A DNA stretch of 64,000 nucleotides, from assembly GCA_024234435.1 (NCBI GenBank), contig JACKOF010000001.1:2079749-2143748 (forward strand), given 5' to 3'. The stretch is from Pseudomonadales bacterium. Lineage in GTDB: Bacteria; Pseudomonadota; Gammaproteobacteria; Pseudomonadales; Porticoccaceae. Each line of letters begins with the position of its first letter. Positions within the stretch are counted from its first letter, which is position 1. The notes below the pieces were generated by a model, which was not told the origin of the DNA, did no database searches, and saw only the letters and a program-made list of their open reading frames with translations. The translations under genes and the position numbers were made by a program. This document shows, piece by piece, positions 1-9,167 of the stretch.

Positions 1-606
1 CAGGAGCAATCCGTTCGACCCGTTGGTTCAGAAGAAGAGATTCCGGTGGATATTCGCCTACTCAGCGCCACCCACAAAAACCTGCATGATGAAGTGACCA
101 GCAACCGGTTCCGTCAGGATTTGTTCTACAGAATCAATGTCATCGAGTTACCCGTTCCGCCGTTGCGGGAACGCCCGGACGATATCGAACTGCTGGTCAA
201 GCACCTCCTCCAGAACCTTTGTTCGGAGACAGGAGAGAAAGCCCCGAACATCCACAAAACAGCCATAAATGCGCTTAAATCCTACCATTTCCCTGGGAAC
301 GTCAGAGAACTGGAAAATATTCTTGAGCGGGCTTTCACGCTCTGTGATGGAGAAGAAATTACTGCAGAAGACCTCTTGCTTGATAACAATCGTGCCACCA
401 AAGAGTCATTAACGGGCTTTACCTCACCAAACCTCGCTGACCCGGAAGGTATTGAAAACATTGATGACTACCTCGCTGAAATAGAACGCAGCATTATTGA
501 AAAAGCACTGGAAAGCACCCGCTGGAATCGCACTGCCGCCGCCGAAAAATTGGGGTTGAGCTTTCGGCAAATGCGCTACAAACTGAAAAAACTGGGCATG
601 GACTGA
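1..606 (+). CDS. pilR: Type IV pilus sigma-54 response regulator PilR, C-terminal part (5' end outside window)
   Basis: The reading frame is open from the first base, so only the last 201 codons are present. What remains is the back half of the AAA+ sigma-54 activation domain (the RFRQDLFYRINVIELPVPPLRER block and the FPGNVRELENILERA helix region) and a C-terminal Fis-type helix-turn-helix ending near LSFRQMRYKLKKLG. The receiver domain and Walker A would lie upstream. In Pseudomonas, PilR with the sensor PilS activates the pilin gene pilA through RpoN and sits just upstream of fimT, as here. The family is certain; the PilR assignment rests on synteny with the minor-pilin genes that follow. 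Confidence 0.9.
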   Translation, partial: QEQSVRPVGSEEEIPVDIRLLSATHKNLHDEVTSNRFRQDLFYRINVIELPVPPLRERPDDIELLVKHLLQNLCSETGEKAPNIHKTAINALKSYHFPGNVRELENILERAFTLCDGEEITAEDLLLDNNRATKESLTGFTSPNLADPEGIENIDDYLAEIERSIIEKALESTRWNRTAAAEKLGLSFRQMRYKLKKLGMD

Positions 607-730
607 CACTGTTCGCCAATTTTCTCCAGCGCGAACACACAACAGGCAATCACTCCAATTCTTTGCTACATTAGCTATCAGTGATCAATGGAAGATCACT
701 AAAATTCAGCATATGCAAAGGATTTGCGCC

Positions 731-1240
731 ATGAAACAGGTAAAAGGATTTACCCTGGTGGAGCTTCTGTCCACCTTTGCCCTTGTGGGCATTCTAATCG
801 CCATAGGTATTCCCTCACTCGTCGACTGGGTGACACGAAACCGGGTCACAACACTTGAATATACCCTGCTCCACAGCATCAACTACGCCCGGGTGCAAGG
901 CATCAACCGGCAGACAACCGTCACCCTCTGTCCGGGACTCAATCAATGCGAACGCGACTGGGGCTCGCAGATCATTATTTTTCTCGACTTCAACAGTGAC
1001 GGCATACTCGATCTGACAGACCAGCTACTGAAGAAAATTGATCTGGGCAATGATGCAGGCACCCTTGACTGGCGCTCGTTTCGCCGCAAGAACTACCTGC
1101 AATTTACCTCGGAAGGACTCACCAGCGCACTGAACGGAACGCTGCATTTTTGCCACAAGAAACCCGGCAAAGGTTATGATTTCGCCATCGTACTGGCCAG
1201 AACAGGCAGAATCCGCGTACACAAAGAGCCCGATTGCTGA
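731..1240 (+). CDS. fimT: Minor pseudopilin FimT (GspH/FimT family)
   Basis: This is a 169-residue type IV pilin-like protein. The N-terminus MKQVKG/FTLVELL is a class III prepilin leader with the PilD cleavage site after Gly6 and the conserved Glu at mature position 5, followed by a hydrophobic helix (about residues 7-30). I chose ATG 731 over ATG 713 because an AAAGGA motif at 717-722 is well spaced from it and it gives a short standard leader. Two cysteines in the C-terminal half (in TLCPG and HFCHK) may form a disulfide. It lies between pilR and fimU as in Pseudomonas. FimT family members are minor components of the pilus initiation machinery; some bind DNA in competent bacteria, which cannot be judged here. 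Confidence 0.85.
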   Translation: MKQVKGFTLVELLSTFALVGILIAIGIPSLVDWVTRNRVTTLEYTLLHSINYARVQGINRQTTVTLCPGLNQCERDWGSQIIIFLDFNSDGILDLTDQLLKKIDLGNDAGTLDWRSFRRKNYLQFTSEGLTSALNGTLHFCHKKPGKGYDFAIVLARTGRIRVHKEPDC

Positions 1241-1244
1241 AAGG

Positions 1245-1260
1245 CATTTTTATAAAAATG
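1245..1260. repeat. AT-rich perfect palindrome in the fimT-fimU spacer
   Basis: CATTTTTATAAAAATG is a perfect 16-bp palindrome starting five bases after the fimT stop codon. It could be a weak hairpin or a protein-binding dyad in the 164-bp spacer before fimU. No T-run consistent with a terminator follows it. Function unknown. Confidence 0.35.
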
Positions 1261-1404
1261 TCGCGATAACTGCCACCCACCCGCTGAAAAACTCCACTGG
1301 TCAGAAAAACTTTGCCCTCTATATAGACCATGGTGTACTTATTGGCCTATGACAGAAAAAGCTATGCCGTCGTTGACTACAAAGGTATGGCCTGAAACGA
1401 GAGC

Positions 1405-1932
1405 ATGGGGACTATGCTGCAAGCTACGTACCAAAAAGGATTCACACTTATCGAGCTGATGGTAACGCTGGTAGTGCTTGCTGTACTGCTTAGCATTGGT
1501 GTACCCAGCTATGTGGAATGGATTCGCGATAGCCGTTTGGATACCGCCACCCGAAGCCTGGCCAGCGCATTGAAACTGGCTCGCAGTGAAGCAGTGAGCC
1601 AGCAATCGGTTATAACCGTACGTGCTGGAATGGAAGGCGATGCCGCGAACTGGGCTGAAGGTATTCACATGTATACAGATGAGGAACCTGCAGGCAATAC
1701 AAACTACGCAGCAGGCACAGACGCATTGATAAAGAATATCAATTTTGCAATGGATGGCATCACTCTCGTCAGCAACGCCGGGGAACATACCAGCTTCTCA
1801 AATGAAGGCCTGCTCAGGGATGATGTAAACCCCGCAACATTCCGACTGTGCGATGCGCGTTCGGAAGGCAACCTGATATCCATTAACGTGGTTGGCAGAA
1901 TTTCTGTCGCACCCGCTGGCGACTGCCCATGA
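1405..1932 (+). CDS. fimU: Minor pseudopilin FimU (GspH/FimT family)
   Basis: This 175-residue protein has a prepilin leader ending KG/FTLIELM, the mature Glu5, a hydrophobic N-terminal helix, and the GspH-like motif AVLLSIGVPSYVEWI. It is the second GspH/FimT paralogue after pilR, the position occupied by fimU in Pseudomonas, where FimU joins PilV, PilW, PilX and PilE in the priming complex at the pilus tip. ATG 1414 is an alternative start that shortens the leader from 12 to 9 residues; neither start has a clearly better ribosome binding site. The stop overlaps the pilV start by four bases (ATGA at 1929-1932), so translation is probably coupled. Confidence 0.85.
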   Translation: MGTMLQATYQKGFTLIELMVTLVVLAVLLSIGVPSYVEWIRDSRLDTATRSLASALKLARSEAVSQQSVITVRAGMEGDAANWAEGIHMYTDEEPAGNTNYAAGTDALIKNINFAMDGITLVSNAGEHTSFSNEGLLRDDVNPATFRLCDARSEGNLISINVVGRISVAPAGDCP

Positions 1933-2495
1933 GAGACAATCGGATGATGAAGACAAGAAAATTTCAGGCCGGCATAACCTTGATGGAGGTGTTAATCGCT
2001 CTGTTGGTTTTCAGTATCGGCTTGCAGGGAATTGCCTCTCTTCAGTACCAGGCCGTGAAAGAAAACTTTGACTCATCCCAGCGCAGCCGCGCTGTCTGGG
2101 TAACCCAGGAGTTAATCGACCGTATCAGGGCAAATCCCGCCGCCCGAGCTGCGGGTGATTACGATTACGACGGCAACCCCTGTGACGACGACGCCCCTGA
2201 CAACTATTGTGCGGATACGGAAGGCAACCCCGCCGTTGTCTGCACCGCAAGTGAAATGGCCGCCTTCGACATTTGGGAGACAGTTTGTCCCAACCCGAAC
2301 TCAGATCAGAACCAGGCACAGTTCATCAGCCCCAATCTGCAAATCAGCTGCGCAGATGCCCCCTGCCTCGAAACCTCGGAGATGACTGTTAATCTGCAAT
2401 GGCAATCAAAAGCAGTCGCAGATGATGAAGAAAACATCGAAGATCTAGATGATGCACTGAAAACACAACAGTTCCTGCAGGTATTTACGCCATGA
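1929..2495 (+). CDS. pilV: Type IV pilus minor pilin PilV
   Basis: This 188-residue protein has an N-terminal leader ending in AG followed by ITLMEVLIALLVFSIGL, the typical prepilin signal and hydrophobic helix. The conserved stretch after it, with QSRAVWVTQELIDRIRANP-like sequence, matches the PilV modification-protein family. The mid part is acidic and Cys-rich (residues about 75-150), consistent with disulfide-stabilised loops. It overlaps fimU by four bases and pilW by four bases (ATGA at 2492). In Pseudomonas PilV belongs to the minor pilin core that primes pilus assembly and carries PilY1 to the tip. Confidence 0.88.
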   Translation: MRDNRMMKTRKFQAGITLMEVLIALLVFSIGLQGIASLQYQAVKENFDSSQRSRAVWVTQELIDRIRANPAARAAGDYDYDGNPCDDDAPDNYCADTEGNPAVVCTASEMAAFDIWETVCPNPNSDQNQAQFISPNLQISCADAPCLETSEMTVNLQWQSKAVADDEENIEDLDDALKTQQFLQVFTP

Positions 2496-3316
2496 ACTTG
2501 CCTAACTTTAAACAGCAGGGTTTATCGCTGGTCGAGCTGCTTATCGCCATGGTACTCGGTTTGTTTCTTACTGCCGGGGCACTGGAAATGATGCTGGCCT
2601 CGCGAAATCTTGAGCGTACTACTGATGATCTCTCTCGTATCCAGGAGAACGGTCGTTTCGCCATTGAATTTCTGGCACGAGACCTCCGTATGGCAGGCTA
2701 CGGAGTACAGGATAACGGTGCAATAAACAAACCCTTTTACGATGGTAATTGCAAAGACGCGGATTTTTCTCCCTGTACTGACGATGGCGGTGCGGCTTTT
2801 AGTGACCGCATCGCCATTATGACGAATCCAGAAAATGATCAGGATTGCACAGGCGCTACTGTTGGCATAAATGAACAAATTGCCAATGTTTATTTCCTTG
2901 GTCCGGACGACACCAACAATAACGTGATGTCGTTGTATTGCCGTGGATACAACATTGACGCTGACGACTGGATCAGTGTCGCTCAACCACTCGTCAGTGG
3001 TATAGAGAATATGCAGATTCTGTACGGCTTGCCTGTTTCACCTACTTCGCCAGACAGGGAAATCACACGCTATGTGGGTGCCGACACGATACATGGTGAC
3101 CCGAATAGCGCCAGATTGTGGTCTGTGGTGAGCACAGTACGCCTCTCATTACTGGTCAACAACGGCCTTGAAAATGGAAATAACGATACAGCCACCCGCA
3201 AGTTTGTGTTACTTGACGCACCCGAACAAACCTTTACCGACAAGCATTCAAGAGAGGTTTATCGAACCACAACGGCTGCTTACAACGTTCTTTACAACAC
3301 AGCAGGTACCGAGTAA
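2492..3316 (+). CDS. pilW: Type IV pilus minor pilin PilW
   Basis: This 274-residue minor pilin has the leader MNLPNFKQQG and then LSLVELLIAMVLGLFLTAG, with Glu5 of the mature protein present. The family-typical sequence IQENGRFAIEFLARDLRMAGY follows at about residues 50-72. The C-terminal half is a beta-rich globular domain with VSTVRLSLLV near residue 210, as in GspJ/PilW folds. The stop TAA shares one base with the pilX ATG (TAATG at 3314-3318). It is part of the fimU-pilV-pilW-pilX-pilE priming set. Confidence 0.88.
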   Translation: MNLPNFKQQGLSLVELLIAMVLGLFLTAGALEMMLASRNLERTTDDLSRIQENGRFAIEFLARDLRMAGYGVQDNGAINKPFYDGNCKDADFSPCTDDGGAAFSDRIAIMTNPENDQDCTGATVGINEQIANVYFLGPDDTNNNVMSLYCRGYNIDADDWISVAQPLVSGIENMQILYGLPVSPTSPDREITRYVGADTIHGDPNSARLWSVVSTVRLSLLVNNGLENGNNDTATRKFVLLDAPEQTFTDKHSREVYRTTTAAYNVLYNTAGTE

Positions 3317-3870
3317 TGAAAAAATTTGAACCTATACCTGAGAGCTCCCAACCTGTTTACAGATCCGGAATGCGGATGAAAACGCAGCGCGGTGCTGTAC
3401 TGATTGTCAGTCTGGTGATGCTGACCATTTTGACTATCATTGCCGTGGCCACTACTACCGATATCGGTTTGCAATCCAATATGGCCAGAAACAGTCAGAT
3501 TCGTATCAATGTTTTTAATCTGGCACACAGTGGGCTGCGATCGCAGTTTGTACTTTTCAGGGATGATCCCCTCTTGCTGGATGAGCTGGCTGAACTGGCA
3601 AGGTCCTGTGTTCAAACCGCTTTTGAAACCCCTGAGGTAGAAAACGATGACGGCACCAAGTCAAACTTTTCAGTAACCTATGACTGTCCAGAAGAAAATG
3701 AGAATAACCTGTTTACACAAACTGATGGAATGGGAATGGGTGGCGCTGCAACCGATCCACTGCTATTTCCTTTTACTTTCGACGTGGAGTTACCGAACAC
3801 GGGAATCTCCTCTAGTCAAACCTTTCTCGTAGAAGCGCCAAACCCCGATGCAGTAAGCGGCACGCGGTAA
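3316..3870 (+). CDS. pilX: Type IV pilus minor pilin PilX
   Basis: This 184-residue protein has a hydrophobic segment at about residues 28-48 preceded by QRG, the usual PilX cleavage context; as in other PilX proteins, the canonical FTLxE sequence is absent. The stretch after it, with a conserved NMARNSQIRINVFNLAHSGL pattern, is typical of PilX N-terminal families. The start used overlaps the pilW stop (TAATG). Internal ATGs at 3370 and 3376 would give a shorter leader closer to that of Pseudomonas PilX, so the true start is uncertain. PilX is the minor pilin that links to PilY1. Confidence 0.82.
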   Translation: MKKFEPIPESSQPVYRSGMRMKTQRGAVLIVSLVMLTILTIIAVATTTDIGLQSNMARNSQIRINVFNLAHSGLRSQFVLFRDDPLLLDELAELARSCVQTAFETPEVENDDGTKSNFSVTYDCPEENENNLFTQTDGMGMGGAATDPLLFPFTFDVELPNTGISSSQTFLVEAPNPDAVSGTR

Positions 3871-3949
3871 CTGAACATTTTTACGGAATAGGTAGGTACG
3901 CAAATTTTTATACGAAGGATTGAGCAGATAGCTCATACAGGAGGAACCA

Positions 3950-4300
3950 ATGTTTACACTGAGATCGACAATAACAACCTTATTAGCGACGCTGGTGTTG
4001 TTCACCTCCTCTGCTATTAACGCCCTTGGCCCGACGATAGAGCTTCATCATACGGTTGAAGAAGCCCGTATTAGTGTTACAGCCAATACCGATGATCTGA
4101 GTGGCACCGTGACCGCAAAGTTACTGGAGTGCAATGGTTGCGAACCGGTTACCTATAATTATGACGCCAGCACCGTATTCATTAATGCACTCGGTGCCCC
4201 AAAGCCCATTGACGAACTGAAAACCTGGAGCGGCAATCGCGCCATGTTTCACTTCCGCAAAGCGGACAAATACATCGAACAAATACAGATTCTTCCTTAA
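3950..4300 (+). CDS. Small secreted protein between pilX and pilY1, unrecognised
   Basis: A strong Shine-Dalgarno AGGAGG at 3939-3944 lies five bases before ATG 3950. The 116-residue product begins with a Sec-type signal (hydrophobic residues about 8-24, ending near SSAINA), leaving a mature protein of about 90 residues. It has one CNGC pair, possibly a disulfide, and ends KYIEQIQILP. I do not recognise a family. The gene is in the pilus operon, 79 bases after pilX and 15 before pilY1. Pseudomonas carries a small gene, pilY2, after pilY1, but position and sequence give no basis to call this pilY2. A role as PilY1 or minor-pilin accessory factor is inference from position. Confidence 0.7.
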   Translation: MFTLRSTITTLLATLVLFTSSAINALGPTIELHHTVEEARISVTANTDDLSGTVTAKLLECNGCEPVTYNYDASTVFINALGAPKPIDELKTWSGNRAMFHFRKADKYIEQIQILP

Positions 4301-4315
4301 GAGGGAGCACAAGCT

Positions 4316-7300
4316 ATGAAACGGAATAATTATTTACCCTATGCTCTGTCACTTGCCATTGCCGCCAGTTTCAGTGCACATTCGCTCGCTGACGACACCG
4401 AAATATTCTTCAATACTGATAATTTAAACAATAATGAGGATTATCAGCCAAACGTGTTATTTATCTTTGACACATCCGGAAGTATGGGCTGGAACATTAC
4501 CACTCAGGAAGACTACAACCCGGCAACCGACTATGGGACTCCGGGCACCAACGATACTATCTATGTCTACAACAGTAGCCTCTCGTATCAAAACCGCTCT
4601 ATCGCTTCCAGCAGGAACAGTTGCCAAGCGATGATTGATCATATTGCCAGCACCCCCGACACGCCTATTTATGTTGGCAAGGCTGCTGAATGGCGAGACA
4701 GAAGTGGTACTAGTAATGATCGCTGGATCAATGTTCGCGATAGCAACCGCACAGTTGAATGCCAGGAAGACGCTGGCGTACATGGTATTGATGATACGTC
4801 TCCTGATCTTTATGCTGCCAATGGTGCTAATGGCCCCTACACTGATACAGAAAACCAAGCTATCGGTTGGGGTGGCATAGATACTCGCTGGTATGTTTCC
4901 GAGAATTACCATCAGTACCAACAAACAGCCGCCTCCGTAACACGGGTAAAAATGGATGTGATGAAAGAGGCCGCCGTTGACCTGGTTAATGAATTCAGCG
5001 GATTGAATTTTGGCCTGATGCGCTTCGACGGTTCAAATGGAGGCTATGTCAAACATCATTTTTCCGATATAGAAACCGATAAAACCAACATTATTAGTAG
5101 CATTAATGCACTGAACGCTAATGGAAATACTCCATTAAGTGAAACACTCTGGGAAGCTCATAAATACTTTCTGGGCGGCTCCGTCGAGTATGGAACAAAC
5201 TCTGACAGAGACCCACTGGCAGTAAGTGGTGGCAATTATAACTCTCCGGTCGCGGACAGTGATAGCTCTTGCCAGAAAAACTATATTGTATACCTCACCG
5301 ATGGCACGCCTTACTCTGACAGTGGTAGGGACGCTACTATCTCAGGTCTAACCAGCTCATGTTCTCACCAAGATGGCACATCCTCTTCAAGCCATACCTG
5401 CCTGGATGAGTTGGCCGGGTATATGGCGACCTATGACTACAATGATGATCTTGATGATACGCAAAATGTGCAAACCTATACCATTGGCTTTGATATCGAT
5501 ATGGATTTGCTGGAACAAACGGCCATTAACGGGCTCGGCACCTACCACACTGTGAGTTCATCTCAGGAGTTGAAAACAGCGTTCAATGAAATTATTGTGG
5601 ATATTTTATCCAAATCCACCACCTTTACTGCGCCTGCGGTATCAGTCAACGCTTTTAATGCGCTGCAGCATAGGGATGAACTGTATTACGCCATTTTTGA
5701 GCCGAATAAATACCCGCGCTGGCATGGCAACGTCAAGAAATACCGGATCAACAGCCTGGGAGAAGTACTGGATGTTAACGATCAGGATGCTATTGACCCC
5801 AACACAGGCTACTTTACCTCTTCAGCGGAAAGCTTCTGGAGCGGCGTAACCGACGGCAGTAAAGTTCAGGCAGGAGGTGCGGCCAGCAAACTTGGTAATA
5901 ACCGTACAGTTTTTACCGTTTCCGGTGACGCAACCGCCAGCAATATTTCGCTAAACACCTCAGCAAACACTATCACGTTAACCAATACGGCGATTACCAA
6001 CGAGCAGTATGGTCTTGATAGTTTAGCCCCACCTCTGGAGCGTGCGGAGTTAATTGGCTGGATTCTCGGGGCGGATACCCAGGACGAGGACGCTGACAAT
6101 GACGTTACCGACCCTACTCGTTTTATGGCCGACCCGCTCCACAGCCAGCCTACTGTTGTTACCTACGATGGTGATTTCGATAATAAGGTTCTGGATGACA
6201 CCATTTTCATTACGTCTAATGATGGCAGTTTTCGTGCCATAGATGCTGATGACGGCACCGAACTGTTTTCATTTATCCCTCAGGATCTGCTATCCAACCA
6301 GCTGGACTACTACACTGACGATCCGGATGGTGTGCGCCGTTATGGTCTCGACGGGCCCATGACGATCTGGCGTCAGGAAAGCAGCCAGGATGAAGACATC
6401 AAAATTGAATCCGCTGACGGTGACCATGTATACGCCTATGTAGGCATGCGTCGAGGTGGAAGCAATTACTATGCACTCGATGTGACTGACAGGGCTAACC
6501 CTGTACTGAAATGGACTATCTTTGGTGGTTCGGCAGGCTTTCAGGATATGGGCCAAACCTGGTCCAAACCCATCCGCAGCCGGGTGAAATGGGATTGCGA
6601 CAGTAACGGTGAGAATTGTGATACCAAAGATGTGCTGTTCTTCGGTGGTGGTTACGATACCATCCACGATACGGCGGATACCCCTACCAGCGGCGATGCG
6701 GGCGCTGCAATCTATATGGTAGATGCCGAATCCGGGGCCCTGCTCTGGTCGGCAGGCAACAACAATGATAACTCGCCTGGTGACGACACCCATGACCTTA
6801 ATATTGCCATACAAAACAGTATTACAGGGAACCTGGCCTTAGGGGATATGAACGGTGATGGTTATGACGATATTATCTTTGCCGTGGATATTCTGGGTCA
6901 TGTATGGCGTATCGATATCAACAATAAAAACACCATGCCCTCCAATTTTGCATTCAAGGACACCGGTAATTCCCGCACCAGCGAGATCGCGGACCTGAGT
7001 CAAAGTGGGGTCCTCAGGCGTTTCTATAATTCACCAACCGTTTCCCTCTCTCTGAAGCAGGGCAGACCACCATTCTTTGTCATTACCATCGGTAGCGGTT
7101 ATATCGCCCACCCCAAAGAAACGGATGTTGTTGACCGGCTGTATGCCATTTTTGAATACAACCTGTTTGGCCCGCCGAAGGATGGTGACGGTAATGTTGA
7201 ATATAGCACCATCGATAACGGTGACCTGCTGAACCTGACAGATCCGAATGACGGCCCGGCAGACCCGGAAGGTAACGCACCGCACGGTTTTTATAAAAAT

Positions 7301-7705
7301 GCCACGGAACCCGGCGAAAAATTCCTGCGCCGCGCACTAACGCTATTCGGTCTCACGCTTTATTCGTCCTACCTGCCTGAATCATCAAATCAAGACACTA
7401 CTTGTGGATCCGCTTTCCTCGGTGGTAGCAGGCTATATGGTATGGACTTTGTGACCGGAGAAAGCATTTTCTCTGGTGGGTATGTTGATCTCAAGCACCC
7501 GGGTATCGCGCCAGAGCCAGTTGCGCTATTAATCCCGGATGATGAGGGTCGTACAAGAACCACAGTCTGTGTCGGCACCGAGTGTTTCCACAGTGGCGGA
7601 GCCAGCGGTACCTCTGATGGCAAGTGTGCGGCGGACGATGCCGATTGTATTGATATAGACGAGCCATCCATTACGATTAAATCCTGGCGGGAGAATAGAG
7701 AATGA
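4316..7705 (+). CDS. pilY1: Type IV pilus tip adhesin and assembly factor PilY1
   Basis: The 1,129-residue product starts with a signal peptide (cleavage likely near residue 25, after HSLA). A von Willebrand factor A-like domain follows, with an intact MIDAS: FDTSGSMG gives Asp52, Ser54 and Ser56. The C-terminal part (from about residue 590) is the PilY1 beta-propeller, with GDMNGDGYDD near residues 842-852 as the expected calcium site whose occupancy controls retraction in Pseudomonas. I do not see an RGD tripeptide like that described in P. aeruginosa PilY1. The ribosome site GAGGGAG precedes the start, and the stop overlaps pilE by four bases. Its length is normal for the family. Confidence 0.92.
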   Translation: MKRNNYLPYALSLAIAASFSAHSLADDTEIFFNTDNLNNNEDYQPNVLFIFDTSGSMGWNITTQEDYNPATDYGTPGTNDTIYVYNSSLSYQNRSIASSRNSCQAMIDHIASTPDTPIYVGKAAEWRDRSGTSNDRWINVRDSNRTVECQEDAGVHGIDDTSPDLYAANGANGPYTDTENQAIGWGGIDTRWYVSENYHQYQQTAASVTRVKMDVMKEAAVDLVNEFSGLNFGLMRFDGSNGGYVKHHFSDIETDKTNIISSINALNANGNTPLSETLWEAHKYFLGGSVEYGTNSDRDPLAVSGGNYNSPVADSDSSCQKNYIVYLTDGTPYSDSGRDATISGLTSSCSHQDGTSSSSHTCLDELAGYMATYDYNDDLDDTQNVQTYTIGFDIDMDLLEQTAINGLGTYHTVSSSQELKTAFNEIIVDILSKSTTFTAPAVSVNAFNALQHRDELYYAIFEPNKYPRWHGNVKKYRINSLGEVLDVNDQDAIDPNTGYFTSSAESFWSGVTDGSKVQAGGAASKLGNNRTVFTVSGDATASNISLNTSANTITLTNTAITNEQYGLDSLAPPLERAELIGWILGADTQDEDADNDVTDPTRFMADPLHSQPTVVTYDGDFDNKVLDDTIFITSNDGSFRAIDADDGTELFSFIPQDLLSNQLDYYTDDPDGVRRYGLDGPMTIWRQESSQDEDIKIESADGDHVYAYVGMRRGGSNYYALDVTDRANPVLKWTIFGGSAGFQDMGQTWSKPIRSRVKWDCDSNGENCDTKDVLFFGGGYDTIHDTADTPTSGDAGAAIYMVDAESGALLWSAGNNNDNSPGDDTHDLNIAIQNSITGNLALGDMNGDGYDDIIFAVDILGHVWRIDINNKNTMPSNFAFKDTGNSRTSEIADLSQSGVLRRFYNSPTVSLSLKQGRPPFFVITIGSGYIAHPKETDVVDRLYAIFEYNLFGPPKDGDGNVEYSTIDNGDLLNLTDPNDGPADPEGNAPHGFYKNATEPGEKFLRRALTLFGLTLYSSYLPESSNQDTTCGSAFLGGSRLYGMDFVTGESIFSGGYVDLKHPGIAPEPVALLIPDDEGRTRTTVCVGTECFHSGGASGTSDGKCAADDADCIDIDEPSITIKSWRENRE

Positions 7706-8094
7706 TGCGGCAAAAAGGCTTCTCTCTGATGGAAATGATGATTGCGGTGGCTATCGTTGGTATTCTTGCGGCGATAGCTTACCCTTCCTTTCTGGAGAAA
7801 ATCAGAGAAACCCGACGCACTGAAGCCATAACACTGACCACTAAAATCATGCAGGCACAGGAGCGTTTTTTTGTTAACAACCTGACCTATACCGCCGACC
7901 TGACGGATCTGGGATTTTCCGCTGCAGCTAACTTACCCACAGAAAATGGCTATTACCAACTCAGTGCACAGGCTTGTGCTGGTGATATCGCGCTTTGTGT
8001 CAATATCGTATCGACGGCACAAGGCTCTCAGGTAGCTGACGGTGATATCGAATACAATAGCCGAGGGGAAACACAAGGGCACTGGAATGATTAG
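7702..8094 (+). CDS. pilE: Type IV pilus minor pilin PilE
   Basis: This 130-residue protein has the short leader MMRQKG and FSLMEMMIAVAIVGILAAIAYPSF, an archetypal type IV pilin N-terminus with Glu5. The rest matches PilE minor pilins, including YTADLTDLGF and the C-terminal pair of cysteines (in QACAGDIALC) that closes the D-region loop. It overlaps the pilY1 stop by four bases and is the last gene of the pilus operon; a stem-loop terminator follows. In Pseudomonas PilE bridges the minor pilin core and the major pilin shaft. The position before ispH matches Pseudomonas, which separates it from a major pilin gene. Confidence 0.87.
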   Translation: MMRQKGFSLMEMMIAVAIVGILAAIAYPSFLEKIRETRRTEAITLTTKIMQAQERFFVNNLTYTADLTDLGFSAAANLPTENGYYQLSAQACAGDIALCVNIVSTAQGSQVADGDIEYNSRGETQGHWND

Positions 8095-8109
8095 GCGATC
8101 CGGTTAACT

Positions 8110-8146
8110 AAAAAGCCCGGTCAGTATACCCTGAACGGGCTTTTTT
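8110..8146. terminator. Bidirectional rho-independent terminator between pilE and ispH
   Basis: AAAAGCCCG at 8111-8119 pairs with CGGGCTTTT at 8136-8144; after one mismatch, TCAG/CTGA extends the stem inward to a six-base loop. T-runs lie on the outer side of both strands, so it can stop the pilus operon on the plus strand and the ispH operon on the minus strand. Confidence 0.85.
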
Positions 8147-8207
8147 AATGGAAATCTTTATATTAGGACAGAAACTAGACAACTGAGCGTAGCGGCTGAT
8201 CACAAAC

Positions 8208-9140
8208 CTAACGCAATTCCTTTGGCATGGAAAACCGAATATTCTCTTCACGTCCGGCCAACTCTTCCGGTTCCGCAGCGCCCAGCTCGCAGAGCCGTGC
8301 CACAACATCTTTTACCAGCACCTCAGGCGCCGAGGCGCCTGCGGTGATACCAATATCCGGTTTGCCTGCCAGCCAGTCAGCCATAATATCGTCTGCGGTA
8401 TCGATCAAATGGGCCGTTGAACCGCAGCGTTCCGCCAGTTCCTTGAGCCGATTAGAGTTGGAACTGTTATGAGAACCAACGACCAGCACAAGACCACTCT
8501 CCAGAGCCAGTTGTTTCACCGCATCCTGCCGGTTCTGTGTGGCGTAACAGATATCGTCTTTTTTAGGCCCGCTGATTTTAGGGAAGCGCTTGCGCAGAGA
8601 ATCGATCACACGAGCTGTATCATCCATCGACAGCGTCGTCTGGGTGACATAAACCAGATTATCCGGATCTCTGATCGACAGTGATTCAACATCCTGCTCA
8701 TTTTCAACCAGATAAATGGAACCGCCCGCGGAAGTATCATATTGGCCCATGGTCCCCTCCACTTCCGGGTGCCCCTGATGGCCAATAAGAATGCACTCCC
8801 GCCCTTCCCGGCTGTAACGCACCACTTCCATATGCACTTTGGTGACCAGTGGGCAAGTGGCATCAAACACTCTCAGATTCCGGTCTGCCGCTTCGTTACG
8901 AACAGCCTGTGATACGCCGTGAGCACTGAAAATCACAATCACGTCGTCGGGCACTTCACTGAGTTCGTCCACAAAAATGGCACCGCGCTCACGCAGGCTG
9001 TCGACTACAAATTTATTATGAACAACTTCGTGGCGAACAAAAATGGGAGCACCGAAAATATCCAGCGCACGGTTAACGATATCAATAGCCCGGTCAACAC
9101 CGGCACAAAACCCCCGTGGATTGGCTAATTTAATTCTCAC
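8208..9140 (-). CDS. ispH: 4-hydroxy-3-methylbut-2-enyl diphosphate reductase IspH
   Basis: IspH is the last enzyme of the MEP isoprenoid pathway, reducing HMBPP to IPP and DMAPP with an iron-sulfur cluster. The three cluster cysteines are Cys12 (RGFCAGV), Cys96 (DATCPLV) and Cys198 (DDICYATQ). The active-site residues are also visible: His41, and His124 with Glu126 in GHPEVEG. The length, 310 residues, is standard and the start codon is GTG. It is the last gene of the minus-strand set ileS-lspA-fkpB-ispH, an order conserved in gammaproteobacteria, and ends before a shared terminator. Confidence 0.97.
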   Translation of the reverse strand: MRIKLANPRGFCAGVDRAIDIVNRALDIFGAPIFVRHEVVHNKFVVDSLRERGAIFVDELSEVPDDVIVIFSAHGVSQAVRNEAADRNLRVFDATCPLVTKVHMEVVRYSREGRECILIGHQGHPEVEGTMGQYDTSAGGSIYLVENEQDVESLSIRDPDNLVYVTQTTLSMDDTARVIDSLRKRFPKISGPKKDDICYATQNRQDAVKQLALESGLVLVVGSHNSSNSNRLKELAERCGSTAHLIDTADDIMADWLAGKPDIGITAGASAPEVLVKDVVARLCELGAAEPEELAGREENIRFSMPKELR

Positions 9141-9167
9141 TGCGGTTCACCCCCCAAAATGGCACCG

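Noticed and set aside
3950..4300. Naming the small secreted gene pilY2
   Set aside because: pilY2 follows pilY1 in Pseudomonas, whereas this gene precedes pilY1, and sequence similarity could not be established.
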